Shown here one piece after another: positions 7,106 to 15,590 of a DNA stretch of 64,000 bases. The stretch is from Sphingomonas sp. PP-CC-1A-547. GTDB lineage: Bacteria; Pseudomonadota; Alphaproteobacteria; Sphingomonadales; Sphingomonadaceae. The notes beneath the pieces were generated by a model that saw only the letters and a list, made by a program, of their open reading frames with translations, made no database searches and had not been told where the DNA came from. The DNA lies in assembly GCF_003610375.1 (NCBI RefSeq), contig NZ_RAPZ01000010.1, positions 408,161 to 472,160 of the forward strand, read 5' to 3'. Both the position numbers and the translations under genes were made by a program. Numbering within the stretch: the first letter of the stretch is position 1; every line of letters begins with the position of its first letter.

Positions 7106-8731
7106 ATGACCGTAAAGTCGGCGGCGACATTTTCGCTCCGCAACATCAGTCGGGAATTCATGACCGGCGCCGTAACAGGCGCCGCACTGCTTCTGTTCGT
7201 CGGCACCGCGGGTACCGCCGTCGTCAAGGCACTGGCACATTGGCACGGCAGCGATGCGGTGATCGATCACGGTCTGGTCGCGGCGCTGTTATTGAATGCG
7301 GCGCTGATCCTGTTCGGCTGGTTCCGATACCGCGCACTATCGGAAGAGCTGAACACCCTGTCCGACGCCGGCCGCCATGCTCACGCGCTTGCGCAGCGCG
7401 ATCCGCTCACCGGCTTCCTCAATCGCCGCAGCTTGTCTGAAGACGGCGCGGCACTGTTCGCCAGTACCCGCCGCCGCGGCAAGGCTATGGCCATGCTGAC
7501 GATCGACATCGATCACTTCAAGAGCGTCAACGACCTGCACGGCTATGCGGTCGGCGACCTGTTGCTCGGCCATGTCGCGGAGACGATCGCGGCGATCGCA
7601 CCCGGCACCAGCCTGCTCGCTAGGCTGGGCGCAGATGAGTTCGCCTGCACCTTCGTCTTCGACTCCGCGCACGAGAACGTCGCCGACCGGATCGCCGAGC
7701 GCATGGTCGCAGGCCTCGCATTGCCGTTCCGCTCCAATGGCGCCGACATCCACAGCAGCGTCTCGATCGGTATCGCCCGGTCCGATCGCGACTGCGCCTC
7801 GGTCGACGCCTTGCTGCGCAACGCCGACATCGCGCTCCACGCGGCTAAGACCGCCGGGCGCAGTCGTCACGCGTGGTTCGACACGTCGATGGAGCAATCG
7901 CTGCAACTCCGTGGCGAACTCGAAGCGGGTCTCCGCAGCGCTATCCCGGCACAGGAAGTTGTTCCGTATTTCGAGCAGCAGGTCGACCTGACCACCGGCC
8001 TCATCACCGGCTTCGAGGTGCTGGCGCGCTGGGAACATCCGACGCGCGGCATGATCGCGCCCGACGTGTTCATCCCCATCGCGGAGGAAACCGGGCTCAT
8101 CGGTGACCTGTCGCTGTCGATCATGCGCCAGGCATTCGCCGCCGCGCGCGACTGGGACGCCGGGCTCACCTTGTCGGTCAACGTCTCGCCGCTGCAGTTG
8201 CGCGATGCGTGGCTCGCGCAGAAAATCATTAAGACGCTGGTCGAGACGGGCTTTCCCGCCAGCCGGCTCGAGATCGAGATCACCGAGAGCGCCTTGTTCG
8301 ACAACCTTCCCCTCGCGCAGTCGATCGTGGGGAGCCTGAAGAACCAAGGCATCCGCCTTGCACTCGACGATTTCGGCACCGGCTATTCGAGTTTGGCGCA
8401 TCTGCGGGCGCTGCCGTTCGACCGGATCAAGATCGACAAGAGCTTCGTCTCGTCGATCCTGGACAATACGGAAAGCATGGCGATCGTGAACACGATCGTG
8501 CGTCTGGGCGACAGTCTGAATTTGCCGACGACCGCGGAAGGGATCGAAGACGCCGCGATTGAGGAGCGCCTGCGCGGCATGGGCTGTGCGAAGGGGCAAG
8601 GATATCTGTACGGGCGACCGCTCGGTGCGGCGCAGGTCAGGCAGTTGCTGGCCGAGAAGCGCTTGCTGGCGCAGCGGCCCGACCGGAGCGTGCCACCGCC
8701 TCGCGGTATTGCGCCGCGGTTGGCGGGGTAG
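7106..8731 (+). CDS. GGDEF-EAL cyclic-di-GMP protein
   Basis: A membrane-anchored bifunctional-type c-di-GMP protein of 541 residues from the ATG at 7106; an in-frame GTG at 7055 would add 17. Two hydrophobic segments (about 20-42 and 56-74) precede the GGDEF domain, whose signature reads GADEF (175-179) with no RxxD inhibitory site seen just upstream. The EAL domain has EVL at 304-306, SVNVSP at 357-362, DDFGTGYSSL at 421-430 and IKIDKSF after it, so the metal and catalytic residues look largely kept. It is probably an active phosphodiesterase; cyclase activity is possible since the second Gly is often variable. No dedicated sensor domain is seen. Confidence 0.93.
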   Translation: MTVKSAATFSLRNISREFMTGAVTGAALLLFVGTAGTAVVKALAHWHGSDAVIDHGLVAALLLNAALILFGWFRYRALSEELNTLSDAGRHAHALAQRDPLTGFLNRRSLSEDGAALFASTRRRGKAMAMLTIDIDHFKSVNDLHGYAVGDLLLGHVAETIAAIAPGTSLLARLGADEFACTFVFDSAHENVADRIAERMVAGLALPFRSNGADIHSSVSIGIARSDRDCASVDALLRNADIALHAAKTAGRSRHAWFDTSMEQSLQLRGELEAGLRSAIPAQEVVPYFEQQVDLTTGLITGFEVLARWEHPTRGMIAPDVFIPIAEETGLIGDLSLSIMRQAFAAARDWDAGLTLSVNVSPLQLRDAWLAQKIIKTLVETGFPASRLEIEITESALFDNLPLAQSIVGSLKNQGIRLALDDFGTGYSSLAHLRALPFDRIKIDKSFVSSILDNTESMAIVNTIVRLGDSLNLPTTAEGIEDAAIEERLRGMGCAKGQGYLYGRPLGAAQVRQLLAEKRLLAQRPDRSVPPPRGIAPRLAG

Positions 8732-8775
8732 CTGCGGGTAAGCGTACTTTGGAGCTACCCGCCCCTAACCGGCAG

Positions 8776-8879
8776 CCACCCCGGCGAAGGCCGGGGCCGA
8801 GTTGGAGAGGTTGCAGTAACGACGCACCGTCCTCCACCATCATCGTTTCCCAATTGGGCCCCGGCCTCCGCCGGGGTGG
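8776..8879. repeat. Intergenic palindrome, family B (copy 1)
   Basis: CCACCCCGGCGAAGGCCGGG at the left and CCCCGGCCTCCGCCGGGGTGG at the right, with the arms separated by about 60 bases. The second copy is at 38097-38201, where it enters the rnpA coding sequence. Confidence 0.85.
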
Positions 8880-8906
8880 AGTAGGTAAATGGTCGCTGCG
8901 CGATCC

Positions 8907-8984
8907 GTTCTCCTGCGAACGCAGGAGTCCAGGACCGAGCAGCGCTCCTTCTAGTACCCTGGACTCCTGCGTTCGCAGGAGAAC
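8907..8984. repeat. Intergenic palindrome, family G
   Basis: GTTCTCCTGCGAACGCAGGA then GTCCAGG... is mirrored by ...CCTGGACTCCTGCGTTCGCAGGAGAAC. A nearly perfect inverted repeat of about 30 bases per arm. Only copy seen in the window. Confidence 0.85.
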
Positions 8985-9054
8985 ACGATGTCGGTCGCGC
9001 GCCCCACAACACCAACCGTAGACTTCCCCCCCCACCCCTCCTAAATCGCGCCGC

Positions 9055-10302
9055 ATGCCATCTGCCCCGCAGCCAGAGGTCATCAGCCTCGGCTGCCGCC
9101 TCAACATCGCCGAAAGCGAGACCATCCGCGCGCTCGTCGCCGGGCGGGATATGGTCGTGGTCAACAGCTGCGCCGTCACCAACGCGGCGGTCAAGGCCAC
9201 GCGGGTCGCGATCCGCCGCGCCAAGCGCGACCGTCCCGAAGCGGAGATCGTCGTCACCGGATGCGCTGCGCAGATCGACCCCGCCAGCTTTGCCGCCATG
9301 CCCGAAGTCGACCGCGTCATCGGCAATGCAGACAAGCTGACGTATTCAGCTTGGAAGGCTGATGACGCAGTGGTCGTTTCCGATATCATGCAGGTCCGCG
9401 AGACCGCGCCGCACCTCGCCGCGAGCTTCTCCGCCCACGCCCGTGCCTTCGTCGAGGTCCAGAACGGCTGCGACCACCGCTGCACCTTCTGCGCGATCCC
9501 GTTCGGCCGCGGCCCGAGCCGCTCGGTCCCCGCTGGCGCGGTCGTGGAGCGGATCGCCGGCCTCGTCGACGCAGGCCACCGCGAGATCGTCCTCACCGGC
9601 GTCGACCTCACCAGCTACGGCCCCGACCTCCCCGGCGCGCCGACGCTAGGCCAACTCGTCGAACGCATCCTGCATCACGTGCCCGCACTCGAACGCCTGC
9701 GTCTCTCCTCGCTAGACGGCATCGAGATCGACGACCGCCTCCTCGCGCTGCTGACGACCGAAGCGCGCATCATGCCGCACGTACACCTGTCGTTGCAGGC
9801 CGGCGACGACATGATCCTCAAGCGCATGAAGCGCCGTCATTCACGCGCCCAAAGCGTTGCCCTCGTCGAGCGCCTCAAGAAAGCTCGCCCCGACATCGCG
9901 ATCGGCGCGGACCTGATCGCCGGCTTCCCGACCGAGGACGCCGCGATGTTCGCCAACACGCGCGCGCTGATCGACGACTGCCACATCGTTCACCCGCACA
10001 TCTTCCCCTATTCGCCCCGCGCCGGCACCCCTGCCGCGCGGATGCCCCAGGTCGAGCCTGAAGTCCGCCGCCAGCGCGCCGCCCTCCTCCGCGACGCCGG
10101 CGAAACCGCGCGATCGAACTGGCTGCAAACGCTGGTCGGCATGTCGCAGGATCTGCTCGTCGAACGCCCCGGCGACCGCGGCCATATCGGCAATTTCGCA
10201 GAAGTCCTGCTGGACGAACCCGCCGTACCCGGCGACATCGTCCGCATCACGATCACCGGCGCCACGTCCGACCGCCTCAGCGCAACACGAGAACCATCAT
10301 GA
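9055..10302 (+). CDS. mtaB: tRNA t6A37 methylthiotransferase MtaB
   Basis: A radical-SAM methylthiotransferase converting t6A to ms2t6A at position 37 of tRNAs reading ANN codons. In 415 residues it has the UPF0004 cysteines (Cys14, Cys39, Cys70) and the radical-SAM triad Cys139, Cys143, Cys146 in CDHRCTFC. The GRGPSRS motif after the cluster is typical of MtaB/MiaB-like enzymes. The C-terminal TRAM region is short. It overlaps ftsY in an ATGA, so the two are coupled. Confidence 0.93.
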   Translation: MPSAPQPEVISLGCRLNIAESETIRALVAGRDMVVVNSCAVTNAAVKATRVAIRRAKRDRPEAEIVVTGCAAQIDPASFAAMPEVDRVIGNADKLTYSAWKADDAVVVSDIMQVRETAPHLAASFSAHARAFVEVQNGCDHRCTFCAIPFGRGPSRSVPAGAVVERIAGLVDAGHREIVLTGVDLTSYGPDLPGAPTLGQLVERILHHVPALERLRLSSLDGIEIDDRLLALLTTEARIMPHVHLSLQAGDDMILKRMKRRHSRAQSVALVERLKKARPDIAIGADLIAGFPTEDAAMFANTRALIDDCHIVHPHIFPYSPRAGTPAARMPQVEPEVRRQRAALLRDAGETARSNWLQTLVGMSQDLLVERPGDRGHIGNFAEVLLDEPAVPGDIVRITITGATSDRLSATREPS

Positions 10303-11234
10303 GCACCACCCCCACCTGGCACGACAAGCTGATCGGCGGCTTCAAGCGCACCTCCGACCGGCTCGTCGGCAACCTCGCCGGCCTCGGCGGCGCGCGGCTC
10401 GACGATTCGACGCTCGACGACATCGAAGAGGCGCTTATCGCGTCGGACCTCGGCCCCGAGACCGCCGGCCGCATCCGCCGCCGCCTTTCCGAAGGCAGCT
10501 TCGAACGCAACATGGAGGAGCTCGGCATCCGCGTGATCGTCGCGGAGGAGGTCGAGAAGGTCCTCGCGACGGTCGCGAAACCGATCGAGATCGACGCCTT
10601 CCCGCGCCCGCAGGTGATCCTCGTCATCGGCGTCAACGGCTCGGGCAAGACCACGACGATCGCCAAGCTCGCGCACCTCCTGATGGAGCAGGACTACGGC
10701 GTGATGCTCGCCGCCGGCGACACCTTCCGCGCCGCTGCGATCGGCCAGCTCCGCACCTGGGCCGAACGCGTCGGCGTGCCGATCGTGACGGGTCCCGAGG
10801 GCGGCGACGCGGCGGGCGTGGTCTGGGATGCAGTCAAGAAGGCGACCGAGACCGGCATCGACGTGCTGATCGTCGATACTGCCGGCCGCCTCCAGAACAA
10901 GCGCGAGCTGATGGACGAACTGGCCAAGATCCGCCGCGTGCTGGGTCGCATCAACCCCGAGAGCCCCCACGACATCGTCCTGGTACTAGACGCGACGACT
11001 GGCCAGAACGCGCTCCAGCAGATCGAGGTCTTCAAGGAGGTGGCGGGCGTCACCGGTCTCGTGATGACCAAGCTCGACGGCACCGCGCGCGGCGGCGTTC
11101 TTGTCGCGGCGGCGGAGAAATACGGCCTGCCGATCCACGCGATCGGCATCGGAGAGGGCATGACCGACCTGCGCCCGTTCGATGCGAACGAGGTGAGCCG
11201 GATCATCGCGGGCGTGGAGAGCGTTCGGAAGTAA
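10299..11234 (+). CDS. ftsY: SRP receptor FtsY
   Basis: The SRP receptor GTPase that docks Ffh-ribosome complexes at the inner membrane. It has 311 residues: NG domain only, lacking the long acidic A domain of E. coli FtsY. Membrane contact may rely on the N-terminal helix. The P-loop GVNGSGKT is at 111-118, with VDTAGR and TKLDGTARGG both clear. The ATG overlaps the mtaB stop codon. Confidence 0.97.
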   Translation: MSTTPTWHDKLIGGFKRTSDRLVGNLAGLGGARLDDSTLDDIEEALIASDLGPETAGRIRRRLSEGSFERNMEELGIRVIVAEEVEKVLATVAKPIEIDAFPRPQVILVIGVNGSGKTTTIAKLAHLLMEQDYGVMLAAGDTFRAAAIGQLRTWAERVGVPIVTGPEGGDAAGVVWDAVKKATETGIDVLIVDTAGRLQNKRELMDELAKIRRVLGRINPESPHDIVLVLDATTGQNALQQIEVFKEVAGVTGLVMTKLDGTARGGVLVAAAEKYGLPIHAIGIGEGMTDLRPFDANEVSRIIAGVESVRK

Positions 11235-11267
11235 CGCCTTTCCACTCGCTCCACGCCCCCTCTTTTT

Positions 11268-11341
11268 CCGTTCGTCCTGAGCGTAGTCGAAGGACCGGCC
11301 CGTTTGTGGCAATGTCCTTCGACTTCGCTCAGGACGAACGG
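11268..11341. repeat. Intergenic palindrome, family D (copy 1)
   Basis: CCGTTCGTCCTGAGCGTAGT(CGAAGGAC) at the left and GTCCTTCGACTTCGCTCAGG(ACGAACGG) at the right. The second copy is at 16713-16787. It lies between ftsY and the YciB/IspZ gene. Confidence 0.9.
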
Positions 11342-11358
11342 TATTCTGGATTGATCTC

Positions 11359-11976
11359 GTGACCCCAACCAAGCCCCCCCTCTCCCCCGGCCTTCGCATG
11401 GCGGTCGACTACGGCCCGCTCGCGATATTCTTCGCAGTGAACTTCCTCACGCCCGGCCTGCCGATCGTCCGCGTCGTCGCCGCGACCACCGCGTTCATCA
11501 TCGCCACGGTCGCCGCAATGATCGTGTCGAAGGTCAAGACCGGCCATATCTCGCCGATGCTGTGGCTGTCGGGCGCGCTGATCGTCGTGTTCGGCGGGCT
11601 GACGATCTATTTCCACGACCAGCGCTTCATCCAGATGAAGCCGACGATCATCTACGCGATGTTCGCGGCGATCCTGACGTTCGGGCTCGTCACCGGCCGC
11701 CCACTGCTCCAGTCCCTGCTGGCCACCGCATACCCCGGCCTGTCCGCAGAAGGCTGGCGCAAGCTGACGCGCAACTGGGCGATGTTCTTCGTGTTCATGG
11801 CGGTGCTGAACGAGGCCGTGTGGCGCAACACGACCTGGGATTTCTGGGTCGGCTTCAAGCTGTGGGGCGCGATCCCGCTGACGCTGCTCTTCGCGTTTGC
11901 CAACATTCCGATGCTGCTGAAGCACGGATTACAAACGGGCGACAAAGCCGTCACCGACCTGCCGCCCGAAGGGTAA
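11359..11976 (+). CDS. YciB/IspZ-type inner membrane septation protein
   Basis: A 205-residue polytopic membrane protein of the YciB (IspZ/IspA intracellular septation) family, with about six hydrophobic segments. Family features: DYGPLAIFF near the N-terminus, KPTIIYAMFAAIL in the middle and the WRKLTRNWAMFFVFMAVLNE segment. Members affect cell-envelope integrity and septation; the mechanism is unsettled. The start is a GTG at 11359, since no ATG precedes the conserved part. It follows ftsY but is separated by a palindrome, so co-transcription is uncertain. Confidence 0.88.
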   Translation: MTPTKPPLSPGLRMAVDYGPLAIFFAVNFLTPGLPIVRVVAATTAFIIATVAAMIVSKVKTGHISPMLWLSGALIVVFGGLTIYFHDQRFIQMKPTIIYAMFAAILTFGLVTGRPLLQSLLATAYPGLSAEGWRKLTRNWAMFFVFMAVLNEAVWRNTTWDFWVGFKLWGAIPLTLLFAFANIPMLLKHGLQTGDKAVTDLPPEG

Positions 11977-11983
11977 TCTACTA

Positions 11984-12090
11984 CTTCCCTCCCACCTGCG
12001 GAAGGGGTCGGGGGAGGGCCTGACCAACAGACCGGACGCCAGTACGTACGTCGCGCCCTCCCCTAGCCCCTCCCGCAAGTGGGAGGGGAA
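11984..12090. repeat. Intergenic palindrome, family F (copy 1), between convergent genes
   Basis: CTTCCCTCCCACCTGCGGAA, GGGGTCGGGGGAGGGC ... GCCCTCCCCTAGCCCC, TCCCGCAAGTGGGAGGGGAA. It separates the convergent ispZ-like gene and sodB, where it could serve as a two-way terminator. Related copies are at 14416-14524 and 45566-45666. Confidence 0.85.
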
Positions 12091-12097
12091 TTCAGGG

Positions 12098-12712
12098 TCA
12101 GCCAGCAACCTTCGCGTAGCGCTCGCCGACGACGTCCCAGTTCACGATGTCCCACCAAGCCTTTAGATAGCCCGGACGGTCGTTCTTGTACGTCAGGTAA
12201 TACGCGTGCTCCCAGACGTCGTTACCGAGCAACGGCGTGCCAGGCTCCTTGGCGTCGTCCATCAGCGGATTGTCCTGGTTCGGCGTGCTCGTCACCTTCA
12301 GCTTGCCGCTCGCATCCGCGATCAGCCACGCCCAGCCCGAGCCGAACTGCCCCGCACCCTTGGTGTTGAACTCTTCCTTCAGCTTGTCGAGGCTGCCGAA
12401 GTCGCGATCGATCGCCTCGGCGAGCTTGCCCGACGGTGCCTGGCCGTTCTTGGCCGCCATCGTCTTCCAGAAGAAGTCGTGATTCCAGAAACCGCCGCCA
12501 TTGTTGCGGACCAGCGGCGGCTGGGACGAGATCATGCCGAGGATGTCCTCGATCGACTTGCCAGCCAGCGCGGAGTCCTTCTCGACGCCTTCGTTTAGCT
12601 TTGCGGTGTACGCCGCGTGATGCTTGTCATGATGAAACTTCATCGTTTCCTGGTCGATCACCGGCTCGAGCGCGTCATAGGCATACGGCAACGGTGGGAG
12701 TTCGAAAGCCAT
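12098..12712 (-). CDS. sodB: Fe/Mn superoxide dismutase
   Basis: Dismutates superoxide in the cytoplasm. It has 204 residues with the four metal ligands in family positions: His27, His78, Asp165 and His169 (in DVWEHAYY). GGGFWNHDFFW and the AGQFGSGWAW segment resemble the iron-type enzyme, hence sodB, though metal use cannot be read with certainty. The open frame extends far upstream without similarity; the start MAFELPPLPYAYDALEP is the standard N-terminus. Sits downstream of the SDR genes with a 116-base gap, so probably has its own promoter. Confidence 0.95.
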   Translation of the reverse strand: MAFELPPLPYAYDALEPVIDQETMKFHHDKHHAAYTAKLNEGVEKDSALAGKSIEDILGMISSQPPLVRNNGGGFWNHDFFWKTMAAKNGQAPSGKLAEAIDRDFGSLDKLKEEFNTKGAGQFGSGWAWLIADASGKLKVTSTPNQDNPLMDDAKEPGTPLLGNDVWEHAYYLTYKNDRPGYLKAWWDIVNWDVVGERYAKVAG

Positions 12713-12828
12713 GGGGGTTCTCCTTATGGGTCGGACGCTCAACGTCCGCACGTCGCAAATGGTCCCGCAAAAGTCGTTGCGCAAGCGTATCCAGCGGCCG
12801 AAACGCCGCGACCCGACAGCATCATCGG

Positions 12829-13626
12829 TCAGGCGGCGGTCTTGCCGTATTCCTGCCGGGTGACGGGGTGACTTGACGAAAGGCCACCGTCGACCGCGAT
12901 CGCCTGACCGTTGACGTAGCTGGCGTCGTCGGAGGCGAGGAACAGCGCGACCTTGGCGAGTTCCTCGGGCTGCGCGCCGCGGTGGAGCGGGTTGAGGCGG
13001 CCGACGCGGTCCATCTTGTTCGCCTCGCGTGCGTAGTCGAACACGGGTTTGGTCATCCCGGTCTCGGTGAGCCCGGGGCAGATCGCGTTGACGCGGACGT
13101 TCGAGCCGGTGAGTTGCTGGGCCGATACGGCGGCGAGGTTGATGACGCCGGCTTTCGAAGCGGAATAGGCAGGCGAGCCCGCCCCCGAGCGGATGCCGGC
13201 GACGCTGGCGGTTAGGACGATGGCCCCCTTCCCGCGTTCGGCGATGCGCGGCGCGGCGTGCTTGATCGCGAGGAACGGGCCGATCAGGTTGACGCGCAGC
13301 ACTTCGGTGATGAGCGCGACGTCGGTGTCGAACAGGTTCGCCATGCCGCCCGAGATCCCCGCATTGGCGAACATCACGTCGAGCCCGCCGAAGCTGTTGC
13401 AGGCGAGCGCGATCGTGCGGATCACGTCCTCTTCGAGCCCCGCGTCGATGCGGATCGCCGTGGCCGTGCCGCCGGCTTGTGTGATGAGGTGTGCGGTCTC
13501 GTCCGCGCCCTCGGTCTTGTCGGCGACGACGACCCTGCCCCCTTCGCTCGCAAACAGGAGCGCGGCGGCGCGGCCGATGCCGGAACCTGCTCCGGTGACG
13601 ATGATCGATTTGTCGGTAAAGCGCAT
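12829..13626 (-). CDS. SDR-family NAD(P)-dependent oxidoreductase
   Basis: Classical short-chain dehydrogenase/reductase, 265 residues. The nucleotide-binding TGAGSGIG is at 11-18, the NAG motif around 88, catalytic Ser141, Tyr154 and Lys158 are present, and PGLTETGM follows the active site. It lies 15 bases after the next SDR gene in the minus-strand operon that starts with the acyl-CoA dehydrogenase. In that context it may oxidise a 3-hydroxyacyl-CoA or a related alcohol; substrate not determinable from sequence. Confidence 0.9.
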   Translation of the reverse strand: MRFTDKSIIVTGAGSGIGRAAALLFASEGGRVVVADKTEGADETAHLITQAGGTATAIRIDAGLEEDVIRTIALACNSFGGLDVMFANAGISGGMANLFDTDVALITEVLRVNLIGPFLAIKHAAPRIAERGKGAIVLTASVAGIRSGAGSPAYSASKAGVINLAAVSAQQLTGSNVRVNAICPGLTETGMTKPVFDYAREANKMDRVGRLNPLHRGAQPEELAKVALFLASDDASYVNGQAIAVDGGLSSSHPVTRQEYGKTAA

Positions 13627-13641
13627 CGCATGGTCCTTCGG

Positions 13642-14406
13642 TTAGATCGTGACGCCGCCGTCGATGACCATCGTCTGGCCGGTCATGAAGTTGCTTGCCG
13701 ACGACGCCAGGAAAACGACCGCGCCCGCGATCTCTTCCGGCTCGCCGATGCGGCGGAGGGGCACGCTGGTGTTCGCCGCCTCGATCCGCTGCGGGTCTTC
13801 CCACAAGGCGCGGGCGAAGTCGGTCTTGATCAGGCCGGGGGCGATGCAGTTCACGCGGACGTTGGACGGACCGAACTCGACGGCCAGGTTGCGCGCGAGT
13901 TGCATGTCGGCGGCCTTGCTGATGCAATAGGCGCCGATCACCGGTGAGCCGCGCAGCCCGCCGATCGAGGAAATGATGATCATGCTGCCGCTGCGGCGCT
14001 CCAGCATCTCGGGCGCGACCATCTGGATCAGCCAGTGGTTGGAGACGATGTTGTTGTCTAGGATCTTCCGGAACTGGTCGTCGGCGATACCGGATTGTGG
14101 GCCGTAATAGGGGTTCGATGCGGCGTTGCAGACGAGGATATCGATGCGGCCGAGCTGGGCGCGGGTCTGGTCGACGAGGTGCTGAAGGCCAGCCTTGTTG
14201 GAGATGTTGGCGGCGATGGCGATCGCGGTGCCGTCGCCGTGCCTGGCATTGAGTTCCGCCGCGACGGTATCACAGGCGTCCTGCTTGCGGCTGGAGATCA
14301 CGACTTTCGCGCCGTGTTCCGCCAGCTCGCGCGCGGAGGCGAGGCCGATGCCCCGCGACGATCCCGTGACGATGGCGACCATCCCGGTCAGGTCGAACTG
14401 CGACAT
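13642..14406 (-). CDS. SDR-family oxidoreductase
   Basis: A second classical SDR of 254 residues: TGSSRGIG (14-21), a CNAASNPYYGP segment, catalytic Ser147, Tyr160 and Lys164, and IAPGLIKTDFARALW. The start MSQFDLTGMVAIVTG was chosen over an in-frame extension that is encoded by the adjacent palindromic repeat. In composition it resembles the ACAD-linked SDRs of beta-oxidation-like clusters. It is downstream of the kinase-like gene across a 109-base repeat. Confidence 0.9.
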   Translation of the reverse strand: MSQFDLTGMVAIVTGSSRGIGLASARELAEHGAKVVISSRKQDACDTVAAELNARHGDGTAIAIAANISNKAGLQHLVDQTRAQLGRIDILVCNAASNPYYGPQSGIADDQFRKILDNNIVSNHWLIQMVAPEMLERRSGSMIIISSIGGLRGSPVIGAYCISKAADMQLARNLAVEFGPSNVRVNCIAPGLIKTDFARALWEDPQRIEAANTSVPLRRIGEPEEIAGAVVFLASSASNFMTGQTMVIDGGVTI

Positions 14407-14415
14407 TGTCTTCTG

Positions 14416-14524
14416 CTCCCCTTCCGCTTGCGGGAGGGGTCGGGGGAGGGCCCGATCTTTCCGCAACGTTTCATGCTGGGCAAGGTCAGCCCCTCCCCTG
14501 ACCCCTCCCGCAAGCGGGAGGGGA
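14416..14524. repeat. Intergenic palindrome, family F (copy 2), inside the catabolic operon
   Basis: CTCCCCTTCCGCTTGCGGGA(GGGGTCGGGGGAGGGC) at the left and CCCCTCCCCTGACCCCTCCC(GCAAGCGGGAGGGGAA) at the right. It fills the whole gap between the kinase-like gene and the SDR gene and ends next to the former's stop codon. Confidence 0.88.
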
Positions 14525-14525
14525 A

Positions 14526-15590
14526 TCAGGCCCCCGCCTTCACCGCGAAGCCCCAGGCAGCGTCCGCCAACCCGTGGATCTTCGCCACCGTCTTCTCCGC
14601 CTGAGCACTCGACGCAGTGCCGTCGACAATACGCTTCTTGATACCCTGGACGATGCCGGTCAGGCGGAAGAGGTTGTAGGCGAAATACCAGTTCAGATCA
14701 GGCACGCCATCGCGGCCGGTGGCAGCACAATAGCGCTCCACGACCTGCTCGATCGTCGGAATGCCCGTCTCGGGTCCAGTCATGCCAAGCACCCCCGAGC
14801 GCCCCTCGGGTTCGGTCACCCAACTCATCAACAGGTACGAGAAGTCCGCCAGCGGATCGCCGAGCGTCGACAACTCCCAGTCGAGCACCGCGACGACCTT
14901 CGGCTCGGCCGATGCGAAGATCATGTTGTCGATGCGGTAGTCGCCGTGGACGATCGAAGTGCGCGTCTGCTCGGGCAGCGTACGCGGGAGCCACTCGATC
15001 AGGCGCTCGACCGACTTCATATGCTCGGTCTCGGCGGCGCGGTATTGCTTGGTCCAGCGGCCGACCTGGCGCTCGAAATAATTGCCGGGCTTGCCGTACT
15101 CGCCGAGCCCCGCCGCCGCGTAATCGGTGTTGTGGAGCGCGGCGAGCGTGTCGACCATTGCCTCGTAATGTGCGGTGCGCTCGGGCGGAGTCGCGCCGGG
15201 CATCGCACCGTCCCAGATCGTCCGGCCCTCGACCATCTCCATGACGTAGAACGCCGAACCGATCACGTCCGGGTCTTCGCAAAGGTCGTAGGGTCGCGGC
15301 ACGGGAAAGCCGGTCGGGTGGAGCCCGGCGATCACACAGTATTCACGATCGACGGCGTGCGCGCTCGGCAGGATCGGGCCGAACGGTTTCCGGCGCAGCA
15401 CATAGGCGCGCGCCGGCGTGTCGAGGCGGTAGGTCGGGTTAGACTGGCCGCCGGCGAACTTCGCGTAGGTCAGCGGGCCGGTGTAGCCCGGCACATTGGC
15501 GGCCATCCACGCCCCGAGCGGGTCGAGGTCGAGCTTGTCGCGCTCGCCGACCTCTATCGTGCCGACCATGCTGGTCGATGCGTCGCTCAC
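14526..15590 (-). CDS. Phosphotransferase (aminoglycoside-kinase fold, ACAD10/11 N-domain type)
   Basis: A 354-residue APH-fold kinase-like protein. The catalytic loop HGDYRIDN is at 215-222 and the metal-binding DWELSTLGDP starts at Asp237, both intact. GGQSNPTYRL (48-57) resembles the nucleotide-binding loop. This subfamily is related to the N-terminal domain of animal ACAD10/ACAD11 and to LvaA of levulinate catabolism, which phosphorylate 4-hydroxyacyl-CoAs. It overlaps the Zn-dehydrogenase gene by an ATGA, and an ACAD gene heads the same operon. The substrate is inferred. Confidence 0.88.
   Translation of the reverse strand: MSDASTSMVGTIEVGERDKLDLDPLGAWMAANVPGYTGPLTYAKFAGGQSNPTYRLDTPARAYVLRRKPFGPILPSAHAVDREYCVIAGLHPTGFPVPRPYDLCEDPDVIGSAFYVMEMVEGRTIWDGAMPGATPPERTAHYEAMVDTLAALHNTDYAAAGLGEYGKPGNYFERQVGRWTKQYRAAETEHMKSVERLIEWLPRTLPEQTRTSIVHGDYRIDNMIFASAEPKVVAVLDWELSTLGDPLADFSYLLMSWVTEPEGRSGVLGMTGPETGIPTIEQVVERYCAATGRDGVPDLNWYFAYNLFRLTGIVQGIKKRIVDGTASSAQAEKTVAKIHGLADAAWGFAVKAGA

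Larger units (their letters stand above)
8732..9054. other. Repeat-filled spacer, no gene
   Basis: This 323-base gap between the GGDEF/EAL gene and mtaB is almost entirely two palindromic elements (8776-8879 and 8907-8984), followed by a C-rich run just before mtaB. Confidence 0.8.

Noticed and set aside
5499..7109. 536-residue open frame antisense to ffh
   Set aside because: High-GC shadow: ffh is certain on the other strand, and the antisense translation is rich in Arg, His and Leu with no domain.
7337..8599. 420-residue open frame antisense to the GGDEF/EAL gene
   Set aside because: Shadow of a clear domain protein; no family signature, biased composition.
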